Positions 1-11,551 are shown, counted from the first letter of the stretch. The stretch: 64,000 nt of DNA from Amylostereum areolatum (GCA_012932865.1 SAXG01000001.1:671693-735692); one strand, 5' to 3'. Notes: generated by a model from the letters alone, not told the origin. A program made the numbers and translations.

Positions 1-98
1 CTGATGGGTTCTTCCCCGCCCTATCTAAGCACCTCCTGGACGAATGCAGCAATTGCCTCCACGAACCAACCACGAACGGCGGCATCTGAACGTGGACA

Positions 99-104
99 TA
101 TAAA
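99..104 (+). promoter_or_regulatory. TATA box of the 7-TM gene
   Basis: TATAAA lies about 95 bases upstream of the chosen start codon at 199, a normal spacing for fungal genes. It supports initiation downstream of this point, so the in-frame ATG at 4 is unlikely to be the start. Confidence 0.45.
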
Positions 105-198
105 CCATGGTACGTCCCCGCCGAGGAACTTTGCGACGCCCTCTTTGCTTTTTCGCTTCACTCACTTTCGTTTCTCCCCCGCCGCTCTTTTTTTAATT

Positions 199-1691
199 AT
201 GTCCCCCGATTCGATTTCCGTTATTATATTTCTCCTCGTCCCCACGGCAGCCCTCTTCATCGCCATCCTCCAACTGATCGCCCTTCGCTCCACAACATGG
301 GATGTCCGCGGACCAACTGGATTCCGCCATGCCATCGCGCTCTTCTTCGTTCTATGGATCTTTGTCTGTTCGGCAGGCGCGGGGACCACTAGGCTTGTCG
401 CGCTCGACTTCAAAAACAAGAATAGCCACAAGAACCTCCAGATAACGCTTGTGATGGTCGGGAGTTTCTGCGAAGCTTGCTTCAAGTGGGGAGGTGAGTT
501 TTCAATCCATCAGTTTCCGGAATGTAACTGATGATCGTCTTGCAGTGAACTGCATAGTTCTTTATTTGACCCAGCGACCCTCGTTCGTCGGTGCTTTGAA
601 AAACTACCGTCCCGCGTTTACTGCTACCAAGGCTCGCCTTGTTGTGATTATATTCCTTCACTTGGTTATTGGAGGTGAGTTTTGCTCATCAGGGATGCGC
701 TAAACGGACTAATTTGATGAATAGAGGTCGCCCTGTCCATTGTTTTTCCCGCCCTCAAGATGTCGGGTCGCATTGTCCAAATACCTACTGGCCTTCAAAT
801 AACATTCTTGGTCCTTTCTGCCAGCTTTATCATCCCCCTTGAACGCGTGAGTGCTCTCGGTGGAACGAGCCATGTCAGGCGAATGTGGTTCACCCTGTTT
901 CTGGCCCAAATTGCGGGCATCGTCCCTGCAGCGCTCGTCTTCGCCCACGGAGGTGACATCAAGATCATAAGTGCTGCGTTCACGATCGTGTGGGCAACAT
1001 GTACCATGACCGCCCTTCAAGGTGAGTAATCCCGTTGCCCAGGATGACTGTGATTGACATTTCTTACTTGCCAGGGTACGCCTCACTGCCCCTTCTTATC
1101 ACCTTCTCGCCGCCCGACGACGTTCCCGTCAAATCGTCACCACGGAAAACACGCTTCTCCTTCTCACGCCGCGGTTCTGTCCCAATGACGCCGACCGAGC
1201 AATTCCTCAGCCTCCACGACCCCTTCGCGACACCCCCCGCCTCCTTCGTCCTGTCCTTCGACCCTGACTCCAGCGACTCCAGCGACTCCTCCCACTCTTC
1301 CCATACCCACTCCGAATCGAGGAAAAGCGGTTCACTTCTCAAGCCGCATGCTCGCACCCACTCCTTGCCACTCGAAATGCGTCAGGCTGCGAACAAGCAG
1401 GGCAGGAAGCGCTCGCGCAGCGTTCGTAGCGCTAGATCACCAGCGCTGTCCGAATTTCCGCGGGATCTTCAACAGGCTGCTAAAGACGCACATGTACCAC
1501 CCGTGCTCAAGGTCGTCGTTGACCCACCGGCAGCGGACATCGACGCTGAACGCGACCGCGCGCTGTCGCAGCTTGTCTCGAGGCTCGATGTAGACGGCGC
1601 CATTCCATCTCTCTGGCGGTCCTCCTTCCACGAGGATATGGACGAGAAGCCACAAGACGAGACCTCCGTTTCGAAGAACCTTGACGTCTGA
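199..1691 (+). CDS. Seven-transmembrane protein of unknown function
   Basis: Four exons (199-493, 546-674, 725-1021, 1075-1691) join in frame to give 445 residues. The first two thirds contain about seven hydrophobic segments, the first beginning SVIIFLLVPTAALF and the last around LQGYASLPLLITFSPP. The C-terminal third is hydrophilic, with a Ser/Asp-rich stretch and Arg/Ser-rich stretches, as expected of a cytoplasmic tail. This layout resembles the receptor-like 7-TM proteins that are abundant in Agaricomycetes, but I see no diagnostic motif of the STE3, cAMP-receptor or opsin families, so no ligand or pathway is proposed. All three introns have GTGAGT donors. The start follows a TATA box and a pyrimidine-rich leader. 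The gene model is well supported; the function is unknown. Confidence 0.75.
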
Positions 1692-3091
1692 CTGATGACC
1701 TTGTAGACTTTAGCCTGCTACTGTACGTTTTTCTTGTATTTTGGATCGTACGCGTATTTAGGGCGTCCTTTGTATTTCATTATTTATTGGGCTCTGTCAT
1801 GAACGCCTCCTAAATATATACATCGGACCTTACTTTACCATAGTTTACCATCGGACCTCGCATCGGACTTCGCATCGGCTTCGCCTCGCGTCCGGCCCTT
1901 CGGGCATACCGGACTTCTCGGCTTCCTCGGTCATGATCTAGACCATGGAGTCATACTTACCTCGCCTCGTGCTGTGACCCACTTCGTACTCCGTGGTACC
2001 CACTTCGTAGTCCGTCCTGACCCACTCCTACTCCGGCTTTGTTTGTCTTCGTTTGGGTCCTTATCCTCATGTATATAAGGGCTCACTAATCTATGAGGAG
2101 GGGTCATCTCGACCTTTTCTATTCTCCGGCTACCTGGGGGATCCTCCCTAAGTACTGCAGGGGAAGGTCCACACCTTCGTTATCACCTGCCCCCCTCGAT
2201 CCTATCCTCGTCTCTCCTCGCCTTGTACCTCGTCGCGACGTCCTGAACCTGCATCGCAGGTAGACCGTTGCTGACAGGCTCGGGGCAGTGTTGTATCGTT
2301 CTTGTTTTTGTCTTTTTCTTCGTCCTCTGTTTCGAGTTTGGGTGTTTGGTTTCTCTGTACGTTCAATTGAAATAATATGAGCTTACGCATTGTTTTTCAG
2401 AGGCGTGTGCACATGCACATCGAGTAGGCCATCAGCGAAAAAACGTTTGGCTTCAATACGTTTACAAGGCTTTACAGAGGCCATAATACTCACCGTACGG
2501 TGAACTTTTCACCCAGGTTTAGAGGACCAAGTTTCAGTTTTGCAATGCCGCCGCAAGCTTTGACAATGACACAGAAGTGCCACGAAACGGTGAGCTAAAC
2601 CTAAACTTTAGGTTGATTCTCCGGCTTTCTTTCCCCTTATGGGAATATAGCCCTCTCGATTACTTGCGATATTTTAATATTATTTAATCGATTTGTTTTA
2701 GAATGATAAACGATTTTGTCTAGTTTCAAACAGCTACACCGCCAGACGTTCCTGGGGCTAACCGACGGCTGTCCGAATATGGATGTCTCGGCCCTGTTCC
2801 GGTACTTCGTAAGGCTTCGTCCGGCGCTGACACGACCCCAGCAGCCATCACTTCGTCACGCTTCACCGGTCGGCATTGTTCCATTATTTGCCCGTAGAGA
2901 CTGCTTCGGTGGCGCTCCACCGCTGACACGACCATTCTGTCAGTATTGTGTCAGGTATCCCGTCGGTTTGCAAGGGCCGGCTCTCGCTGAATTTTCCTAA
3001 GTCGCTATCTCTCTGAGGCTCGCTTAGCACGTGACATTGTGCGGCGAGTCGGCAACAGCCGGTCAGTTTCACCATCCGCCGCGCGCCAGTG
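1692..3091. other. Gene-poor region, possible retroelement remnant
   Basis: No supportable gene. From about 1800 to 2180 the sequence is built of short degenerate repeats (CATCGGAC several times, CCCACTTCGTASTCCGT twice), followed by TATATAAGGG near 2081. This is the kind of promoter context found in LTRs, but no paired LTR, primer-binding site or coding remnant was seen, so the identity stays open. The 17-mer at 2769-2785 recurs exactly at 4101-4117. Confidence 0.3.
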
Positions 3092-3541
3092 GTTCTGCCC
3101 AGTGTTGTCATTGACGCTTGACGGCCGTCAATAGCGTCAACGGTCAAGTCAATCAACTGTTGTTAGAGGGGGTTTGTCAACCGGTTGACGACGTCAAGTA
3201 CCACGTGACTTTCCCACCATGTCTCTCAAGTGCCGTCGTCCACGTCCAGCTCAGCATCGATACACCATCCTAAATTAGTTTTATTTGACTCTGGTATCAA
3301 CCAGATACCGCAATTTTGTGCATGCGGTCTCGATGGTGCTAGGAGCAAACAAATGTTTGCCTCATGCTCTTCGCGGTATCGCACAAATTTGGCTTATGTA
3401 AAATGTATACCTAGTATGGCAATATCCGGTTCCCACCCCTCGCCTTTGACCGTGTCAAGTCAACCGTTGATGACGTCAGCCGTTGACTTGACGGCTTGAT
3501 TGACCCGCCTGGACCCCGTCAATGACAACACTGGTTCTGCC
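3092..3541. mobile_element. hAT-type MITE, non-autonomous
   Basis: The element spans 3100-3533 (434 bp). Its ends are perfect 17-bp terminal inverted repeats, CAGTGTTGTCATTGACG at 3100-3116 and the reverse complement at 3517-3533. It is flanked on both sides by the same eight bases, GTTCTGCC (3092-3099 and 3534-3541), a target-site duplication of the length made by hAT transposases. The CAGTG terminus is also typical of hAT ends. Next to both ends GTCAA/TTGAC motifs are strongly clustered, resembling subterminal transposase-binding repeats. There is no coding capacity. The duplication and TIRs are read directly; the family assignment follows from their lengths and sequence. Confidence 0.85.
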
Positions 3542-4035
3542 CTCAACGACGCCTTTTGCTATGCCGGCTTTTCTCTGCTCCCTAAAATCCCGTCTACTCC
3601 CTGAAATCCTGTGCACCCATCACCTTCATGAGCTAGGTTGGGTGTTGTTAGACTGTAGCAGCAGATGTGGTGCGTGGCCTGTTGTTTTTGTGTTTCTTCT
3701 CTTTCCTAACTGCTCTCCCCTTGCAGCATCCTTCTCGGTTCTTCGTCAACATGTCGTGTTCGTGACTCATGTATGTACTACACATGAGACTATGCATGCT
3801 AGCAGTTCCCCCCTCCCCTCCCCTCCTTCCTCCCCCCTCCTCCTTCCGTGAAATCTAGCACATGTAATTAGTACAGAATACCTAGAGCTGAATGCAATGC
3901 TGTATTTTTGATCTACTACAATCCATAATGATCAATGAATAGCAATAAAAGTCTGTATTCTGCTGTAAGTATCAACTAGATAGAACACTACACCCTTGAC
4001 AGACCCCCAGGTCACCCCTTCACCGTGATTTGCAG

Positions 4036-4179
4036 GTCAACCCTGACACGGTGCTGACAGGCTACCGACGGAGTACTGTGCGGTCGGTCCCGGCACAACC
4101 CTGTCCGAATATGGATGGGTCAGCACCGACCGAAGCCTGACGGAGTACCGACCGGTGGCAGTACCGAGTCAGGGTTGAC
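4036..4179. repeat. Short palindromic element with 24-bp inverted ends
   Basis: The first 24 bases (4036-4059) and the reverse complement of the last 24 (4156-4179) agree at 21 of 24 positions, beginning GTCAACCCTGAC. Inside, further partly complementary blocks around CTACCGACGGAGTA and TACCGACC suggest the 144 bp could fold on itself. No target-site duplication is evident, so it may be a decayed MITE or a different kind of palindromic repeat. A 17-mer inside it (4101-4117) is shared with 2769-2785. Confidence 0.5.
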
Positions 4180-5226
4180 TTCGTCCGGCGGTGTAAGTTA
4201 AGGACATAACTATAAGGACAGTACAGTGTATTATAATCAAGTCTACACTCCGAAGTACTGTAGACGGAGAATGTCCGCTACGATGTAAGGGTATCAAGGA
4301 GCGAAGGGGACGTACCGTGCGCTCGCCCAATGTCTGATGATAGGGCCTCTGAGATGCCATGGATGTCAGTTCGCGGTCAAACTCGAAAGAAAAGTACACG
4401 CACCTTGAACTTCTCGATTCTCGAAGTCGCGTCTCCAGTTGTTGGAGAGGCTAGCTGAGGGCGAGGGCGACTTTTAAGCACCACACTGCAGGGGTAGTCC
4501 GGGGTCCTGAAGCGCAGCCATGCGGGATCGCGTTTCGACGGTAGAGCTCGGAGAGAGGCTCAGAGAGCGAGCTTGAGCTTGTTTTAAGCTCTTGAACGCT
4601 CGGAATTCCTCGGTCCGCCGTCCGAGCGATCAAAGCGTCGGTGTCGTCGTCCTTTCGTGAACTTGCAATCCCTGCCAAAATGCTCGCAAGCCTCTCGGGG
4701 TTATATGAAAACCTTCAGCGGGACGGACCTGTTTTGGATCTAGAGCAAGCCTTGGCGAGGCGAATCCAAGATAGTGGAAGGCTGGTATGCGTCGGTGGAT
4801 ACCCTTACAATGGATTACATAATCGACTAAGCCTTGTAAACGACACGCGGAAAAAACTGAGGAACACTTTTTCGCTGATGGCCTAGTCGATGCGTGCGTG
4901 ACCCTGTCGCGATCTGACAGAGTAAAGTCCAAAACAACTCCGGGCGTTGAAAGACATGTACTTAAGTCATGACGTGCTCTTCTTCGAGTTCTCACTAGGA
5001 GTCTGAGTGCCCTGCGTTCTGGTACAATTTCTGGAGTGGAAGTCCGCATCCTCACACGTCGACTTGTTCCCTAAGGTTAGAAGGTAATTGCTCCTACGCA
5101 TCTTCTGCGAGGCAAGCGATCACAAGTCACGTCGACGCGAGTGGATGTGGTTGCAAGTCAAGTGGTCATCATTCACGAATATGGTAGGTAGATGTTCGAG
5201 GGAGAGACAATCATTTGCTCGGAGCT
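4180..5226. other. No supportable gene
   Basis: Overlapping short ORFs exist on both strands (for example 4451-4678 and 4630-5055 on the minus strand, 4641-4886 on the plus strand), but none has a recognisable domain, a compatible splice chain or a convincing start. They are left unannotated. Confidence 0.4.
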
Positions 5227-6154
5227 TTAAGGTGAGGAGCTCGTGGTCTCCCCACCGGGGAATGCGTTACCGGCGACACGGGGCTGGCGCGCCGCCGTGG
5301 GCTGGTTCATCTTGGTGATGCCGCAACGCTGGAAGCACTCCTCAAGGCCGTAGGCGACGTTGTCGGGGATGATTGATTCGAGGCCTTGAATCTCCTGAAC
5401 GCCGAGACCACCAAGGGAGGCACCGACAATGTCAGGAGGGAGACCGAAGTCTGCAAGTAACATGAGTCGGCTACAAACAAGGAAGAAAACCAGAGGAGAA
5501 ACATACAACGCTGAGCGATGGACTGGACACCCGGGTTCTCGTGGTTGAAGCTGGCGATAAACATCGCGTCTTCGCAAGACGGGTTGAACTCGAAGTGAAT
5601 GGCGCCCCGAGGGAAGACAGTGGCGGTGCCAGCACGGATGTTGATCTCACGGAATGCGGCGCCATTCTCCTCCAGGAGGCCGGCACGGAGCGTAGTGTTG
5701 ACCGAGAAGTTCATCTCCGTTGCACGGGGATGCGTGTGGGGAGTGTTGAGACCACAGGGGCCAAGGTAACCGATGGCTGGAAGGTCGCGTATCAGCTATC
5801 GACGCAAGCATTGCATAGCTGGAAGAAACTTACTCATGGCAACACCCTGACCGACAACGGCGGGAAAGTTGGCAGCGTTGCCCTCGACGGTATGGCCACC
5901 AGCACCGGTGACAACACCGACATCGCCAGTCTGAGCACCGTTGTAGTCGAAGATCAGCTATGGGGACCTCGTCAGCTTAGTGGTACAAGTAATAGTTGGA
6001 GGGTGCAAACCTGTTCATCGCTGAGGAGGCGGAGACGGTCGACCTCGGTGGGGGCCAAACGAAGCTGGCCAACCAACTCGGCGATAGAGGACTGGGCATG
6101 GACAACCGAAACGGAGAGAAGAAGAGCGGAAGAGAGGGTAGCGAAGGAGAACAT
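5227..6154 (-). CDS. Secreted germin/spherulin-like cupin protein
   Basis: Four exons (6154-6011, 5957-5834, 5776-5507, 5450-5227) give 253 residues. The chosen Met begins a clear signal peptide of about 20 residues ending near VVHAQ, so the protein is secreted. Both germin-box motifs are complete. Motif 1 is NTPHTHPRATE, with metal ligands H103, H105 and E110. Motif 2 is GTATVFPRGAIHFEFN, a full match to the G(X)5PXG(X)2H(X)3N consensus, supplying the fourth ligand (His). Fungal members include spherulin-1A-like proteins, often linked to stress or encystment; some germins have oxalate oxidase or superoxide dismutase activity, which cannot be decided here. The C-terminal 75 residues are Pro/Ser-rich. 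An upstream in-frame Met at 6268 would bury the signal peptide and is rejected. Confidence 0.88.
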
Positions 6155-6275
6155 CGTGATTCGTGAAAAATAAAAAGTCAAGTTAAAAACCAAGAAGAAG
6201 GGGAACCAAAAATAAGGAGGAGAACCGGGAGAAGAGAAGAAAGTGAATGGGGTTGAGGAGGACTTCATCTGGTCC

Positions 6276-6283
6276 TTTTATAC
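6276..6283 (-). promoter_or_regulatory. TATA box of the cupin gene
   Basis: TATAAAAG on the minus strand, 122 bases upstream of the cupin start codon. Confidence 0.5.
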
Positions 6284-7103
6284 AGTTCGCCCCGGGTGAT
6301 GGCGGTGTCGTTCCCCGTTCATAATTTCACCATCCAAGACATGGAGGATACTTGGCAACAACCCAAACCTGCACGGAGAAAACTATGTTTTGATGAACCT
6401 GTTTCGCACTAGTAAACGCCAAGCTTCGTTCTGGAATTATGCTTCGTTGAATTACAACGCGTATTGCAAAGTGTAGCCTGTGTAGGAGAAACTGTGCACA
6501 CTAGATGTGCCAAGCCACCAAGCGGTTGAGCGTTGAAGACGTTGAAGTGCGATGCGCCCAGCTGATGCAGCCACCCACCCAACCAGAAAAAGTGAAACAG
6601 CCATCAAGAATCCGACTCATCAGCGGCATTGAACTGTTGACGGATCACAGGATTTCAACGTCATCGAATTCGTCTTGTGGACAACATTACCGTCAAGTAC
6701 ACAAACCTGGTGGGCCTTTCCTGTCGTGCATATGCGATCCAAGCCGGGACAGGCAGGCCAGAAGATATTCAAGAGATCCACTTTGCATCTGAACAAAATG
6801 TAGCGGTGAGAGCGACGCGTATTTGAATAACGCGTTTTCGCGCAACGCAGATGGGTTCGCCAAGAGTACTCGAACGTATCCTAACGTACCAGCGCTTCAG
6901 CGTCGGCGGCGGTTGGCAAGTGTCGCGTACGTGCCGCATCTTTATCGCCCTCGAAAGATTTGACAAGTCAACACAATTCGCGATGGTTGGATCGGGAAAA
7001 GTGCGGAGATGCCCTGTTGAAGCCCTTCGCTTTTTCTTTTGTGCGGGGAAAGCAGCTGCCCGTATACTGAGGTAGATACGCCGAGTAGAGCAACACACTA
7101 AAG
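6284..7103. other. No supportable gene
   Basis: This lies between the cupin promoter and the 3' end of the next minus-strand gene. Only short, overlapping ORFs without recognisable features are present. Confidence 0.4.
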
Positions 7104-7691
7104 TCAGTACTCGCGTTCCACCAGCCATGCTTTGAAACATCCTCGATACAGTCGTTTGATCCTGCCTCGCAAAATTGTGTCACGCGGCTCTGAGCAAGCC
7201 TCGTCCTTCGCACGAATCAACGTTTCGATGTCCGGTTCATCTGGTTTGATATCGCCTATCATAGGTGAAAATGTCCCGCGAAGCGTAAAGCCGTCACATA
7301 TCCAACCAACGGTATACACGATATGCTCTTGCTCCTGTACCAGAGATGAGGGGCAGAAAGGAGAGAAGTATAGATAACGCACGTCGATAATGTCCTGCGA
7401 CCCAACATCAAGAACGAGCACTAAACGCCATATCTTGTTACCACCTCTTGCCCACGCAAACTGGCCTTTCTGTTAGGATGATGAACAAAAAAAACTTGGT
7501 TATATATGTGAATAGAGCTTCACCTGCAGTACGTACGGCCACGGCTGTCTGGCCAAGGTTGGTTCCTTCTCGATGATTAACACCATGTCGCTATTCACAT
7601 AGGGTGAACTCGAAGACGTCGATGAAGTGCCGTTGGAACTTGAGGAGGTGCGCGGAAGCTGTTGCGCCTCGATATCTGGGGGAGTAGACAT
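7104..7691 (-). CDS. Hypothetical protein, small orphan
   Basis: Two exons (7691-7524 and 7469-7104) join in phase 0 to give 177 residues. The N-terminus is Ser/Thr-rich and low in complexity (residues about 12-30). The second exon encodes a compact, mixed hydrophobic/charged domain (DVGSQDIIDVRYLYFSPF onward) that looks folded. No family is recognised. The intron has donor GTGAAG and acceptor AACAG. The protein may be incomplete at its N-terminus: the minus strand between about 7800 and 8040 also contains coding-like stretches (for example one ending FVDSGSYKESILM just before a GTATGT donor near 7800) that could be earlier exons, but I could not join them without a stop. Confidence 0.5.
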
Positions 7692-8812
7692 AGATCGTTG
7701 GGAGAAAACGACTTGGGCAATTAATGACAGTTGTCTGTGAATATGCAGAGCGGTGAGATATAGACTCGTACAGGCAACAAGAAATGAATGCATACATACC
7801 ATCAGGATGCTTTCTTTATAGCTGCCGGAATCGACAAAGACTTCCTAGGCATGGCGAATTCCCGAGCCGTATATGCCAGATCCAACAATCAGAAGTGGCG
7901 CGGACAAAGAACTTAGAAGCGAGCTACCACTGGCCGAGAACCTACTTAATGTCAGTGTCAGGAAGTCTCTTGTTGCCGGCAAAGCCTCCGCCATTTGATG
8001 ATACCGAGAAAGATACCAAGGAAGCGAGTGAATCAAAAGCAGCGGCGACAGTGGCGACGCACGACGGTGGTGATAATCAGAATGGGAGGTTATAACGTGG
8101 AGGAGAAATTCAAAGAACTACAGACGGGGAAGTGACCGGGATAATTTAATGTGTCACGTGATGTGACGTGAACTGCTCGCGCCCTGTTCTGATTCGCAGT
8201 GTTCAACGACTCCGATGCTGCCTGCTGCCTGCCCGACAAACTGTACCCAATTCAACTATCTAACCTCACCGGATCTACACGTCGTTTCCAGCTATCGTGA
8301 CCATCGATTGAATGCCGTTTTTCAGGCTTTATGACGCTGACAGCGCTCCGGGCGGATGAACAAAGCGTCAAAGCAGGTCAAAGCACTGTTGGCACTTTCG
8401 ACTCTCGAGCGACTTAGGAATAAGTAAGCTTGTAAGTATTTACTCCTCGAATCTTCTCATATCACCTTGCATACACCTTCCCGAAAAGCGTAGGATAAGT
8501 GCACGAAGACGGACTAGGACGAATTCTCTCAGCCTAACGTCGGTCTTCGGCGGCTCTTCGCACCCTGCAGGCATATTTGACAATGAAACGAAAGATCACC
8601 GGGCCTGCCTAACATTCATTCTCGGAGCGAACCAGGCCGGAACAACCATCCAGATGGTCGTGACGTCAAGGGAGTAGCCGTAGCCACTCACTGCCTGGCA
8701 GCCTGACTCTGAGCGATCCGTGGGCCCTTAAACATCATTTTGGCGCTCCACCTACTACCATCCCAGGCCCCCTAACACGCGTCCACACACATCCTCCTCC
8801 CCTCCTTCCACC
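7692..8812. other. Upstream region, possible unresolved exons
   Basis: This holds the upstream side of the minus-strand orphan (possible extra exons near 7800-8040) and the promoter side of the CipC-like gene. No complete gene could be assembled. Confidence 0.3.
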
Positions 8813-10391
8813 ATGGCATACAACTACTACCAAAGTCACGCCCCAGGTTGGGGTACCCAGCAGGTATGTAGCCACTCCAGTAAGGGTTTACCTCCAGCTT
8901 ACGTGCTATCTTTTCCAGTTTCAATTTGGCCCTCCTCCCGCACCGGGATTCCAGCCAGCTGACTCGTGTACGCGTCCTTTCCTTCATCCTCGCGCTCTCG
9001 CTGACTCTTTTAACAGGGAACGGTCTTGACTATTACAGAGCCCATGCCAATAGAACCTATGATCCGTGAGTTCTACTTTTTCTTCGGGTGGCTCACCGCC
9101 TTACCGCTTGTTTCTGCCAGTGCGCTCTACCAAAACGCGGTCAATCGCGCCGGTACTGGTGCGATGGGTGTCGGCCTCCATGAAGCAGAGCATTGGCATC
9201 GTCGAGCTTATGGTGGCTTGGTGCGTCGTTCGATCCATCTTGCTGTAATCCATCGCCATCTCATCGCCGAATCTTACAGGGCGAAGTCGCACGCATGCTT
9301 CCCGCCGAGATCGGCTGTGCCGCTGCATATGAGGCCTACAGACAATTCACGTACAACCTGGCGTCCTATTCTCACCTGTTCAGCAGCCACGAGCGTCGTC
9401 GGGATGCTTTGACAGGACTGGCAGTGGCAGAAGGTTCGTCACCACGATGAATGATCTCTTTGTTGCCTATCTAATCGCTCTTTCAGCTGCGCGTCTTTGG
9501 CAAGATACAGGTCGTGGGCTTGATCAATACGGTCTGCAGGTTGCATCCGAAGCCGCCGCGGCGACCGCGTCCCTCGTTCTCGGCCAGACAGCGGAACCTG
9601 GCGGCATGGCTTATGGCGCAGGTGCTGGCTATCAACGCAGCCGTCGCAACTCTGTCAACTATCCTCTCAGCAACACTTACGGGATGGACGATCCTTACCG
9701 AGGCCGTCCCATCGGCCGATCGTCGCCTATCCCAGGTTATGGCCAGTCATCTCCTATTCCAGGCTATGCACAATCGTCTCCCATCCCAAGTTACGGCCGG
9801 TCATCTCCCGTCCCAGGTTATGGCCGGTCGTCCCCCGTCCCAGGTTATGGTCGGTCGTCTCCCCTCCCAGGCTATGGTCGATCGTCTCCTATCCCAGGTT
9901 ATGGCGAGTCGGCCATGTATGCACCTTCCGCAGTTGCCTCAGGATACGGCGGCGCAAGCCCAAACCCAATGAGGGTTCCAAGCCCCAATCCGATGGCGCC
10001 GTTTCCCATGACGGCAGGTGGTGCTAGCCCGATGCCCGGGTCAAGCCCAATGCCCATGTCCTCGTCGCCGTATGCTGGCGGCGGGTCCAATATCGGGAGG
10101 GGTCACAGCCCCATACCAGGTTACTATCCCGGTCAACAAGCGTATGGGGTTGGACAATACTCGGCTGGACAGTACCCTGCTGGACAGTATCCGGCAACGA
10201 CTGGCTATCCTGGCTCGGCTGGCTATCCTGGGTCGTACACGATGGCCCAACAGCAACAGCAACAGCCAGCCACCGTTATCATTGCTTCCGATGATAACTA
10301 CGACCGTGGCCACCGCCATAGCCGCCGTCACGGACATCGTCATAGTAGTCGTCGCCACCATAGCGCCGAAAGGTACGGATCCTACTACTAA
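8813..10391 (+). CDS. CipC/DUF3759-like protein with nonapeptide-repeat tail
   Basis: Six exons (8813-8863, 8919-8967, 9017-9065, 9121-9220, 9280-9433, 9487-10391) give 435 residues. The tiny first exons encode a Tyr/Pro-rich leader. A helical domain of about 110 residues follows (roughly 80-165, including AAAYEAYRQFTYNLASYSH and TGLAVAEAARLWQDTGR). Its pattern resembles the CipC/DUF3759 family, in which a helical HE..AGAAAYEA segment precedes a second helix pair; this match is by eye. From about residue 210, seven direct copies of a nine-residue unit, consensus RSSPIPGYG, run in tandem, then Met/Pro/Ser-rich, Gly/Tyr/Gln-rich and His/Arg-rich stretches to the end. The tail is probably disordered. 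Known CipC proteins are small and lack such a tail. Kozak context of the start is good (ACCATGGC). Confidence 0.8.
9717..9905 (+). repeat. Seven tandem 27-bp repeats (coding)
   Basis: Seven in-frame 27-bp units within exon 6 of the CipC-like gene, each encoding a variant of RSSPIPGYG (I/V/L at position 5, R/Q at position 1, one G to S and one G to A). The units differ mainly at third codon positions, which suggests that selection keeps the peptide. Confidence 0.9.
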
Positions 10392-10808
10392 ATCGGACTT
10401 GTTTTGTAATCTCGAAACATCTTTCGCTGCTTCGTTCGTTTCAGTGTTTCTTTACGATTACTGTGTACGATACCCCACGCCATCTCTCGCATACCTGATT
10501 CTGTCCGTCTACTGAACTCCCTGCGAGACCTCACGCTTTCTGTAACGTATTCGACCCAAGTATAATATTATGTTTTGTACACCCTTCGGCGTTCGTTCGC
10601 ACAGCGACTTTAGTTTGTTTCAAAGAAGTCGGGATGGGTAGATAATGATATCATGGGTGCCACTTTCAGGCCACCGAATAGTGTGGGTCCGATTTGCCCG
10701 AGACTCCGAAACAGCTGGAGCTGACCTCAGCTCGCGGTTTCTTTCTATCTCTCACCATCCTTCTCGTCGACCCATCCTCTCCCTTGTACCCCCCACAACA
10801 TTCACGTC
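10392..10808. other. Intergenic spacer
   Basis: 3' flank of the CipC-like gene and upstream region of the pyruvate carrier gene. No further gene is seen. Confidence 0.5.
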
Positions 10809-11390
10809 ATGTCCGGAGCAGCGGGAGCAGCAACTGGGAGCAAATTCCAAAACTTCATGAACCATCCAGCGGGTGCGAGATTCCATGAAACACCAGCCTC
10901 AGGACTGACCGAGTTATCCTCCACCCAGGGCCTAAGACCGTGTTCTTTTGGGCACCGATGATGAAGTGGTGTTTGGTTGCTGCTGGTTTGAAGGATTTGG
11001 GAAGGCCCGCGGAGAAGCTGAGTGTGTCGCAGAACGTTGGTGCGTATATGCGTCTGTCCCAGCGGGGAAAGTGCTCTGAACATCGAATCGGGGTTCTTTA
11101 GCTCTAGCAGCCACCGGATTCATCTGGGTCCGTTACTCGCTGGTCATCACCCCTATCAACTATTCGTTAGCAGCGGTGCGTGCTTCCTCGTCTCGCAAGC
11201 GAACGTCGTGGAGTCTCATCGTGCCATGTATACTTTTAGGTCAATTTCTTTGTCGGTTCGACAGGTCTTGGCCAGCTTGCTCGCATCGCGAAGTGCGTAC
11301 CCCCTTCCATGCACCACGAGACTTCCCTGTTAACAATCCATCGTCGACAGCCACCGCTTCAGCGAACAGAAGGCTCAGCCCTCCGCTTAG
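10809..11390 (+). CDS. MPC2: Mitochondrial pyruvate carrier subunit (MPC2-like)
   Basis: Five exons (10809-10872, 10929-11039, 11102-11175, 11240-11292, 11351-11390) give 113 residues, the usual size for this family. The conserved core is complete: HPAGPKTVFFWAPMMKW, then the SVSQNVALAATGFIWVRYSL helix, then ITPINYSLAAVNFFVGSTG. These are hallmarks of MPC2/MPC3 subunits, which pair with MPC1 in the inner mitochondrial membrane to import pyruvate. The hydrophobic segments fit three short transmembrane helices. All introns are 50-66 nt. The gene converges on the Apq12-like gene, leaving about 160 bases between the stop codons. Confidence 0.95.
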
Positions 11391-11551
11391 TCGTTCATTC
11401 GTACCTCGTACTTACATAGATACATAATCGATGCTGCTATTCCGTCCAAAAAAACAAATTCCTTGTGAGTGTCTAGAGATACATATTCCGGTAAATGGCT
11501 GCCATAGATGGTCGTGTGCGAAGCGTAACTGCATGAACCCCAAACCTCATG

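Noticed and set aside
7845..8036. Possible 49-residue minus-strand microprotein (MAEALPATRDFL onward)
   Set aside because: Has a hydrophobic stretch but no conserved feature. It may be part of the unresolved upstream exons of the 7104-7691 gene.
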